DNA of 6,538 nucleotides from an uncultured Propionibacteriaceae bacterium (lineage in GTDB: Bacteria; Actinomycetota; Actinomycetes; Propionibacteriales; Propionibacteriaceae), in the NCBI GenBank assembly GCA_938012815.1, contig CALLVV010000053.1:1-6538 (forward strand). Reading direction: 5' to 3'. The notes below the pieces were generated by a model. It saw only the letters and a program-made list of their open reading frames with translations. It searched no databases and was not told where the DNA came from. The position numbers and the translations under genes were made by a program. Positions 1 through 4,480 of this stretch are shown here, piece by piece (the stretch's first letter is position 1; each line of letters begins with the position of its first letter).

Positions 1-24
1 CTGACCAAAAGTTAAGGATCCGGT

Positions 25-57
25 GGGCGGGGCGCCGCCCGAACCGGCGCCCCGCCC
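25..57 (-). terminator. GC-rich hairpin, probable terminator of the leftward operon
   Basis: Seen directly: bases 25-36 and 46-57 are perfect 12-base inverted complements (GGGCGGGGCGCC against GGCGCCCCGCCC), separated by a nine-base loop. Read on the minus strand, it lies about 70 bases past the stop codon of the 127-residue membrane protein gene. It is followed by a modestly T-rich run (CCTTAACTTTTGG, bases 15-3). Read on the plus strand it is followed only by CTTGCGCT, so plus-strand termination is less convincing. The tail is not a clean U-tract, so it may act as a bidirectional or inefficient terminator, or as an mRNA-stabilising 3' stem. Confidence 0.6.
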
Positions 58-127
58 CTTGCGCTCGTTGGGGTGTCAGTGGCCTCGACGCCGAGGGACC
101 GGACCGTTCCGCTGTGTCCCGTCAGCG

Positions 128-511
128 TCACTGCTCGTCGTGGAACTTCCTGTTCGGTTCATGGATCCATCGTCGGCACAGGACGTGAGTGACGCCGCCG
201 ACGCACACCACCCCGACCACATGCCAGAACAGCGGATGCCCCAGCAGGGGCACCACGATGGCCAGCCCGTTCAAGGTGGAGACGGTCGCGACGAACCGGG
301 CCGAGAGGAGATCCTCGGGACGGGCGCGTTGCTGGTGGGGTACCAGCCCGATCGCAACCAGCACCAGGGCGAGAAACACCAGTGCACCTCGCCAGAGGGG
401 GAACCATCCCACGAGTACCGCCAAGGTCACTCCGGCCAGGCACACGGCCGCTTTGTAGGCAACCATCAGCACCGGGACCGGGATGGATGATCCTTGCCGT
501 CGATCCATCAT
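128..511 (-). CDS. Small polytopic membrane protein, unknown function (candidate immunity-type partner of the upstream peptide)
   Basis: I do not recognise this 127-residue protein. It appears to have four hydrophobic segments: about residues 17-38, 41-58, 80-95 and 96-112, with the last two close together. A charged loop (HQQRARPEDLLSAR, about 59-72) separates the two pairs. The C-terminus is hydrophilic and mixed-charge (RRWIHEPNRKFHDEQ). No catalytic motif is visible. Its ATG at 511 lies four bases after the stop of the upstream peptide gene, and there is no convincing Shine-Dalgarno sequence of its own. The local string contains overlapping ATGA/ATGATG triplets, so translational coupling to the upstream peptide is likely. 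An in-frame ATG follows at codon 2 and another at codon 17, so the exact start is uncertain. Codon use is strongly GC-biased except for the first few codons. Four-helix proteins of this size are common as bacteriocin immunity proteins, and the position after a membrane-active-looking peptide fits. That role is inferred. Confidence 0.6.
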   Translation of the reverse strand: MMDRRQGSSIPVPVLMVAYKAAVCLAGVTLAVLVGWFPLWRGALVFLALVLVAIGLVPHQQRARPEDLLSARFVATVSTLNGLAIVVPLLGHPLFWHVVGVVCVGGVTHVLCRRWIHEPNRKFHDEQ

Positions 512-515
512 TCAT

Positions 516-737
516 TCATCCGTTCGAGATACTGCATGCCACAACGCCTGCAACGAGTCCACCAACGATGCCCGCTGCTCCTCCCCGGAGAGCGACTCGA
601 GGAGCGACTCGGAGGAGCCACGAAGCGAATTTCGCATATTTTCCAGCTTTCAGCCACCCGACTGCCGTGCCATCAAGCACTTTGATCGCAACGACCAGAT
701 CTGAGGAGGAGTTCGACTCCACGCTCGCCGCCTCCAT
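516..737 (-). CDS. Small cationic glycine-zipper peptide, candidate bacteriocin-like or membrane-active toxin
   Basis: The chosen ATG at 737 has GGAG seven bases upstream and gives 73 residues. An ATG at 761 or GTG at 764 would add 8-9 residues. Residues 1-23 are acidic (E2, E7, D13, D22) and end in VLDG. Residues 24-73 contain no Asp or Glu. They carry K30, K33, K36, R43, R47 and R51 with two tryptophans in a potentially amphipathic stretch. A hydrophobic segment follows in which G52, G56, G60 and G64 fall every fourth residue, giving three consecutive GxxxG motifs. Acidic leader, cationic core and GxxxG helix are known traits of pore-forming class II bacteriocins. A canonical Gly-Gly cleavage site is absent and no peptidase-transporter gene is present. 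Codon use is AT-richer than the neighbours: about 60% of third positions are G or C by hand count. The gene lies 50 bases after the efflux gene stop and four bases before the membrane protein gene. It could instead be a holin-like or type I-like toxin, or an unrelated small membrane protein. Confidence 0.5.
   Translation of the reverse strand: MEAASVESNSSSDLVVAIKVLDGTAVGWLKAGKYAKFASWLLRVAPRVALRGGAAGIVGGLVAGVVACSISNG
590..611. repeat. Short 12-base-period direct repeat inside the peptide gene
   Basis: GAGCGACTCG occurs at 590-599 and again at 602-611. On the coding strand this gives the duplicated R-V-A-P / R-V-A-L stretch just before the glycine zipper of the small peptide. It looks like a local in-frame duplication. 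It is too short to be a mobile-element signature. Confidence 0.5.
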
Positions 738-787
738 GGCGGAACTCCACGCGGCCAGCATCACCTGAGGAACCCCACCCGGTTGTG

Positions 788-2131
788 TCAGGCCGGGTCA
801 CGCGCGGCCGCGGCCACCAGGGCCGCGGCCGCGATGAAGATCCCGGCCGCCACCAGCATCGCGACGCGGAAACCGGACGGGGAGGCATCGGCCGCGACCA
901 CGCCGCCCAGGACGGCGACTCCGACGACGCTGCCGGTCTGCCGTGCCGCGTTCACGACCCCTCCGGCCGTTCCCGCGAGCTCGTCCGGGACGGCCGAGAC
1001 CGCTGCGGCGGTCGCGGCGGGCATCGCGAAGGCCATTCCGAATCCCGCGGCGAAGGTGACTCCGGAAACGATCAGGGGCGCCGTGCCGGGGCCGATGAAC
1101 GCGGTTCCTGCGAACCCCGCAGCCCCGAGGACAAGCCCCGTCAACATCGCGGGAAAAGCCCCGAACCGGGCAGCCGCCCTGCCCCCGAGCGGGGCGGCGA
1201 CAACCGCGCTGCACGCCTGTGGGGCGAGCGCGAGACCCGCGTCCCAGGCGTCGAGACCCAGGGTTCGCTGGAAGAACAGGGACAGCACGAAGAGCTGGCC
1301 GAAGAAACTCACATTCAGGCAGAACCCGACCGTCACGGCCACCGTGAAACCCCGCCCGGCGAACAGGCCGGGGGGCAGCATCGGTTCGGGAACGCGACGT
1401 TCCACGGCGACGAAACCGATCAACAGCCCGGCGGCGACGGCCGTCGCCGCGAGCTGCGGAACCCCCCAGCCGTGTTCGCCCGCCGAGATCACCGCCCAGG
1501 TTCCCGCGGCGAGCCCGAGCGCCGAGAGTCCCGGGCCGAACAGGTCCAGACCCCGGGGTGCGATCCCGCGCGTCCCGTCGACCGCCCTGACGGTGAGCAG
1601 AACGGCCACGGCGATCACCGGAAGATTGATCCAGAACACCGACCGCCACCCGACCGCGGTCACCAGCATCCCGCCGAGGATCGGCCCGACGGCGGCGGCC
1701 ACTCCCCCGGCTCCGCCCCACAGGCCGATCGCCCGTGCCCGCGCGGCGGGGTCGGGGTGGATGGCGCCCAGTAGTGTCAGCGACCCGGGCACGACGGCCG
1801 CCGCACCCACCCCCTGCACGGCCCGGGCCGCCACCAGCGTCCCGCCGGTCGGCGCCATCGCACAGGCGAAGGACAGGACCCCGAACCCCAGCAGGCCGGT
1901 CAGGTAGACCTTCCGGGCGCCGATGCGGTCGCAGGCGGCCCCGGCGGCGAGCAGCAGGGCCGCGAGCACGAGCGTGTAGGCGTCGACGACCCATTGCAGC
2001 GTCCCGATCCCGATCCGCAGGTCGGCGCCGATGCCGCCGAGGGCCACGTTGACGACGGTGACGTCGAGCATGACGACGAAGAAACCGAGCAGCACCGCGG
2101 CCGTCGCCGCTCGCCTGTTGTCGCGCACCAT
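788..2131 (-). CDS. MFS drug efflux transporter, DHA2 (14-helix EmrB/QacA-type) family
   Basis: This 447-residue membrane protein is a proton-coupled exporter of the major facilitator superfamily. Such pumps expel hydrophobic drugs or dyes, and the substrate here cannot be read from sequence. About 14 hydrophobic helices can be counted, as in DHA2 members. Family motifs appear in order. LDVTVVNVAL in helix 1 is motif D1. GAACDRIGARKVYLTG after helix 2 is motif A. RAVQGVGAAAVVPGS in helix 4 is motif B, with its conserved Arg. GAGGVAAAVGPILGGML in helix 5 is the motif C antiporter signature. WRSVFWINLP precedes helix 6. The protein is slightly short for the family because loops are compact, with no sign of truncation. 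The ATG at 2131 has GAGGAGG five bases upstream. The gene is divergent from an ArsR-family regulator, whose operator-like palindromes lie between them, so repression by that protein is likely. Two small genes follow closely and may be co-transcribed. Confidence 0.93.
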   Translation of the reverse strand: MVRDNRRAATAAVLLGFFVVMLDVTVVNVALGGIGADLRIGIGTLQWVVDAYTLVLAALLLAAGAACDRIGARKVYLTGLLGFGVLSFACAMAPTGGTLVAARAVQGVGAAAVVPGSLTLLGAIHPDPAARARAIGLWGGAGGVAAAVGPILGGMLVTAVGWRSVFWINLPVIAVAVLLTVRAVDGTRGIAPRGLDLFGPGLSALGLAAGTWAVISAGEHGWGVPQLAATAVAAGLLIGFVAVERRVPEPMLPPGLFAGRGFTVAVTVGFCLNVSFFGQLFVLSLFFQRTLGLDAWDAGLALAPQACSAVVAAPLGGRAAARFGAFPAMLTGLVLGAAGFAGTAFIGPGTAPLIVSGVTFAAGFGMAFAMPAATAAAVSAVPDELAGTAGGVVNAARQTGSVVGVAVLGGVVAADASPSGFRVAMLVAAGIFIAAAALVAAAARDPA

Positions 2132-2170
2132 CCAGGCCTCCTCGTTCAGTCCCGGTCATCGGAGTTCGGC

Positions 2171-2180
2171 GACCATGGTC
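2171..2180. promoter_or_regulatory. 10-base perfect palindrome in the divergent intergenic region
   Basis: GACCATGGTC reads identically on both strands and sits between the efflux gene start and the larger inverted repeat. A second regulator half-site pair, or chance in GC-rich DNA, are both possible. It does not share its sequence with the 2191-2210 repeat. Confidence 0.3.
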
Positions 2181-2190
2181 ACGCCCGGAT

Positions 2191-2210
2191 GGTTCGGTGC
2201 TCACCGAACC
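2191..2210. promoter_or_regulatory. Inverted repeat, probable operator for the ArsR-family regulator
   Basis: GGTTCGGTGCTCACCGAACC has two perfect 9-base complementary arms around a two-base centre. It lies in the 127-base divergent region, 60 bases from the efflux gene start and 48 bases from the chosen regulator start. Winged-helix ArsR dimers bind imperfect palindromes of this size upstream of their own gene and adjacent targets. A possible plus-strand -10 box (GAGAAT, 2220-2225) would place the -35 region within the right part of the palindrome, so binding there would block the regulator's own promoter. It could also act as a transcript hairpin, but no T-tract follows on either strand. 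Confidence 0.65.
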
Positions 2211-2219
2211 CGGGGCGGC

Positions 2220-2225
2220 GAGAAT
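2220..2225 (+). promoter_or_regulatory. Possible -10 element for the regulator gene
   Basis: GAGAAT has the conserved A at position 2 and final T of an actinobacterial -10 box. Transcription would begin near 2232, where an in-frame GTG of the regulator reading frame lies. That raises the option of a leaderless transcript starting at that GTG. No good -35 box is visible. Confidence 0.25.
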
Positions 2226-2258
2226 GGAGGGGTGCCCGATCGTTCGTTTCCCGAGAGA

Positions 2259-2918
2259 ATGCCGGAGATCTCCTTGGTCGCCGCCACGTTGGGGGATCCG
2301 TCACGCGCCGCGATGTGTACCGCCCTGATGACGGACCGGGCCTGGACCGTCGGCGAACTCGCCCGGTACACGGGCCTGGCCCGCTCCACCGCCAGCGAGC
2401 ACATCGACGTTCTCGTCGCCCGGGGCATCGCCGCCGAGAGACACCAGGGCCGTCACCGCTACGTCACCCTCGCCGGTGAACACGTGGCGCGGGTCATCGA
2501 AGGCCTCGGGGTCCTCTCCGGCACCCTCCTGCCCACGCCCCGGAGCCTGCGGGCGTCCTCCGACGAGGCCCGGTTCCGGGAGGGCCGCACCTGCTACCGG
2601 CACCTCGCGGGACGGCTCGGGGTCGGGCTCGCCGACCAGCTGCGCGGACAGGACCTGATCGATGCCGCATGGCGGCCCACGGAGGCCGGCCGCGATCTCC
2701 TCGACTCGTGGGAAACCGGACTGGGTTCCCTGGCGACGAGCTCCTGCATGGATGCGACCGAACGCCGCCTCCACCTGGCCGGGCCCCTCGGGACGCGACT
2801 GTGCAGGCTGTTCCTGGAGCGCGGCTGGATCACCCGGGTCGGAAACACCCGGGCGGTCCGTCTGACGGAACGGGGAGAGGCAGAGTTCACCGGTTGCGGC
2901 ATTGACCTCACATCGTGA
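2259..2918 (+). CDS. ArsR-family winged-helix transcriptional regulator
   Basis: This 219-residue DNA-binding protein probably represses the divergent efflux pump and itself. The N-terminal 80 residues form the winged helix: ISLVAATLGDPSRAAMCTAL (helices 1-2), then WTVGELARYTGLARSTASEHIDVLVARGI (helix-turn-helix with recognition helix), then HQGRHRYVTLAG (wing). The C-terminal half carries motifs of a long ArsR subfamily common in actinobacteria: RTCYRHLAGRLGVGLADQL, then CMDATERRLHLAGPLGTRLCRLFLERGWI. It is therefore full length rather than a short metal sensor. Cysteines occur in both C-terminal motifs, but a metal site cannot be assigned. The start is uncertain. ATG 2259 gives the usual N-terminus but only a weak GAGAG upstream. 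An in-frame GTG at 2232 adds nine residues and has GGAGG immediately before it, too close for normal ribosome binding, though it could be leaderless. The last 11 bases overlap the convergent methyltransferase gene. Confidence 0.88.
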   Translation: MPEISLVAATLGDPSRAAMCTALMTDRAWTVGELARYTGLARSTASEHIDVLVARGIAAERHQGRHRYVTLAGEHVARVIEGLGVLSGTLLPTPRSLRASSDEARFREGRTCYRHLAGRLGVGLADQLRGQDLIDAAWRPTEAGRDLLDSWETGLGSLATSSCMDATERRLHLAGPLGTRLCRLFLERGWITRVGNTRAVRLTERGEAEFTGCGIDLTS

Positions 2919-3507
2919 CGGGGCGGTGCCAGATCAGGGAGTAGCGCCACAACGGGAGGCGCCGCCACACCATCCCGGGCAGAAGCTCGGCGGCCACCCG
3001 CCGGACCGTGGTGTAGTCGTGGGGCGGTGGCCACACCGTCGGGGCCGTGTGCTCCCAGAAGCCGTACCGCAACGAGAACCACCAGTGCTGGAACAAACCC
3101 GGGACGTGGATCAGCCGGTCCCTGAGTCTCGTCGCCCGCGCCAGACCGATGACCGCCAGGACCCCGCCCGGGGCGGTCAGCGCGGCCAACCGTTCCAAGG
3201 CCGCCCGGAGGTCGGGGATGTGGTGCAGCACGGCCACCGAAGCCACCACGTCGAAACGGCGGCCGAAGTCGTGGGTCAGGACGTCTCCGAACACCCAATC
3301 GACGTCTCCGCAGTCCCGGCGCGCCTGGCCCAGAACCTGCTCATCGACATCGATGCCCACGACCTCGGGCACGACACGTTGCAACTCCCGGGCCAGCAGC
3401 CCATTGCCGCAGCCGACGTCGAGGGCCGTCCGGGCCCCTTCCGGTATCTCCCCGAGGATCACGCCGTGATAGTGGATGTTGTGGTTCCAGTGGCGTCGGG
3501 TCGGCAT
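2908..3507 (-). CDS. Class I SAM-dependent methyltransferase
   Basis: This 199-residue soluble enzyme should transfer a methyl group from S-adenosylmethionine to an unidentified acceptor. The Rossmann-fold signatures are intact. TALDVGCGNGLLARE (about residues 27-41) is motif I, the glycine-rich cofactor loop. GIDVDE (51-56) holds the acidic residue that binds the ribose hydroxyls. FGDV (73-76) fits motif III. RFDVVASVAVLHHIPD (84-99) fits motif IV. PGGVLAVIG fits the post-motif strand. The N-terminus (HWNHNIHYH) and the aromatic C-terminal region (WWFSLRYGFW) probably shape the acceptor site, and I cannot name the substrate. The ATG at 3507 is well defined by a TAGGTT -10-like box six bases upstream, which suggests a leaderless mRNA, and AGAGGA directly abuts the start. 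The gene converges on the regulator gene with an 11-base overlap, so there is no room for a terminator. It is divergent from the surface protein gene. Confidence 0.9.
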   Translation of the reverse strand: MPTRRHWNHNIHYHGVILGEIPEGARTALDVGCGNGLLARELQRVVPEVVGIDVDEQVLGQARRDCGDVDWVFGDVLTHDFGRRFDVVASVAVLHHIPDLRAALERLAALTAPGGVLAVIGLARATRLRDRLIHVPGLFQHWWFSLRYGFWEHTAPTVWPPPHDYTTVRRVAAELLPGMVWRRLPLWRYSLIWHRPVTM

Positions 3508-3513
3508 TCCTCT

Positions 3514-3519
3514 AACCTA
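3514..3519 (-). promoter_or_regulatory. -10-like box TAGGTT placing the methyltransferase mRNA start at its ATG
   Basis: On the minus strand TAGGTT matches TANNNT and is followed by six bases and then the ATG. In actinobacteria this spacing is typical of leaderless transcripts. The -35 region (around TGCGTC, 3542-3537) is weak. Confidence 0.4.
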
Positions 3520-3591
3520 CCCGTCGATTCGTCTACGACGCATGCCCGGCGATCGGGATCCCCGCCCACCCAGGTGACCCGCCCATTCTCC

Positions 3592-3597
3592 TACCAT
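3592..3597 (+). promoter_or_regulatory. -10-like box TACCAT upstream of the surface protein gene
   Basis: TACCAT matches TANNNT, 17 bases before the ATG and just upstream of the GAGGAG ribosome binding site (3605-3610). A possible -35 (GGTGAC, 3573-3578) is only 13 bases away, so the promoter assignment is weak. Confidence 0.3.
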
Positions 3598-3614
3598 GGT
3601 TCACGAGGAGCTAC

Positions 3615-4349
3615 ATGACCAACTATCCCTACTCGAACATGAATCAACCCGGCGCGCAGCCGCCCTGGGGAGGTCAACCCCAACAGAACTATCCCCACCA
3701 AGGTCAACCCCAACAGAACTACCCCCACCAAGGTCAACCCAAGCAGGGCTATTTTCAGCAGCCTCAGGGCTATCTGCACCCTCAACAACAGAACTACTCC
3801 CAGCCCTACGGGGCGCCCGGGTACATGCAGCCCCCGAGACCACCCGGCGGAGGGGCGGGCCGGACCGTGCTGTTGGTGCTCATCGGCGTTCTCGTGGTCG
3901 CCCTGGGCCTGGGCATCTGGTGGTTCATCACCAACAACTCCAAATCCACCGCGCCCTCCACGCCAACTCCCACGGCCGCGAGTCCCACCCCCACGGCCAC
4001 TGAAACCGGCGTCCCAGAATTGCCCAAGAAATTCGGTGACTTCAATTACAGCGAGACCATCCAGAAAACCAGTTTCTATCATTCCTCGGACGGCACCCAG
4101 ATCATGGCCTACACGGACTCCCCCAGCAACTTCGAGGATGTGCGCAACAAACTGACAGACCCCACCGAGAAAGGCGATTTCACCTGCGGCCCCCAAGAAA
4201 TCTCCCTCAAGAACAACAAGAAGGTGACGATGATGATGTGCATCACCACCAAGAAACATGACCGCCTTCTGATACTGGGCACGGTCCACACGATGCCGCC
4301 CCAGCAGTTGGCGAAGAACGGCAAGGAATTCCTGGAAGCGTGGAAGTAG
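3615..4349 (+). CDS. Pro/Gln/Tyr-rich single-pass membrane protein with extracytoplasmic domain
   Basis: I cannot assign a family function to this 244-residue protein. Residues 1-82 form a low-complexity cytoplasmic tail rich in Gln, Pro, Tyr and Gly, including the repeat GQPQQNYPHQ. One transmembrane helix follows at about 84-105 (TVLLVLIGVLVVALGLGIWWFI). Next comes a Ser/Thr/Pro linker (about 108-131), typical of cell-wall-spanning segments. A compact outer domain (132-244) follows, with Cys191 and Cys209 placed to form a disulfide. This layout, a Q/P-rich N-terminus with one helix and a small domain, is common in actinobacterial membrane proteins, some annotated as DUF4190- or DUF4352-like. 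I cannot confirm either. The outer domain (FGDFNYSETIQKTSFYHSSD) looks globular. The ATG at 3615 has GAGGAG four bases upstream. It stands alone, divergent from the methyltransferase, with no clear terminator after it. Confidence 0.88.
   Translation: MTNYPYSNMNQPGAQPPWGGQPQQNYPHQGQPQQNYPHQGQPKQGYFQQPQGYLHPQQQNYSQPYGAPGYMQPPRPPGGGAGRTVLLVLIGVLVVALGLGIWWFITNNSKSTAPSTPTPTAASPTPTATETGVPELPKKFGDFNYSETIQKTSFYHSSDGTQIMAYTDSPSNFEDVRNKLTDPTEKGDFTCGPQEISLKNNKKVTMMMCITTKKHDRLLILGTVHTMPPQQLAKNGKEFLEAWK
3672..3761 (+). repeat. Three 30-base tandem repeats encoding GQPQQNYPHQ units
   Basis: Units at 3672-3701 and 3702-3731 differ at a single base, a silent third-position change (TAT/TAC). The third, 3732-3761, is degenerate (GQPKQGYFQQ). 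The repeats are in frame, so copy-number change by slippage would lengthen the cytoplasmic tail without breaking the gene. Confidence 0.85.
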
Positions 4350-4480
4350 ACTTTCCTGCGCCGATCCACGGACCTCACGGACGTCGTGGGACTTCGTGAA
4401 CCGGTGACCGTCCGCACCACGCGGCGATCCGTCGTATCGTCGCCGACCACGGATCGGCATTGGACGAGGAAGGGATCCAT
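4350..4480. other. Intergenic region without a confident element
   Basis: These 131 bases separate two same-strand genes. TATCGT at 4435-4440 could be a -10 box for the ligase gene, but no -35 is apparent. An 8-base inverted pair, GCCGATCC (4360-4367) and GGATCGGC (4451-4458), is too widely spaced to be a terminator. No clean terminator hairpin follows the surface protein gene. Confidence 0.4.

Noticed and set aside
1..24. CTGACCAAAAGTTAAGG at the left edge as a mobile element end
   Set aside because: It is short and slightly palindromic, but there is no transposase, no matching second copy and no target duplication in the window.
23..490. A 155-residue plus-strand open frame at the left end
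   Set aside because: It lies antisense to the membrane protein gene and runs through the terminator hairpin. Composition is typical of a shadow frame.
783..2204. Long open frames on the plus strand (783-1907, 785-1774) and in another minus frame (798-2204) across the efflux gene
   Set aside because: They are low-complexity, Arg/Pro/Ala-rich shadows produced by GC-rich codons. The 788-2131 minus frame has clear MFS motifs and a good ribosome binding site.
2594..3298. A 234-residue minus-strand open frame across the regulator and methyltransferase
   Set aside because: It is Arg/Pro-rich without recognisable motifs and overlaps two well-supported genes.
4360..4458. 8-base inverted pair GCCGATCC / GGATCGGC as a terminator or attachment site
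   Set aside because: The arms are over 80 bases apart with no associated T-tract or integrase gene, and such pairs arise by chance.
3591..4460. A 289-residue minus-strand frame opposite the surface protein gene
   Set aside because: Its repetitive GLTLVGVVLLGLTLVG stretch is just the antisense reading of the 30-base tandem repeats, and the plus-strand protein has a clear layout and ribosome binding site.
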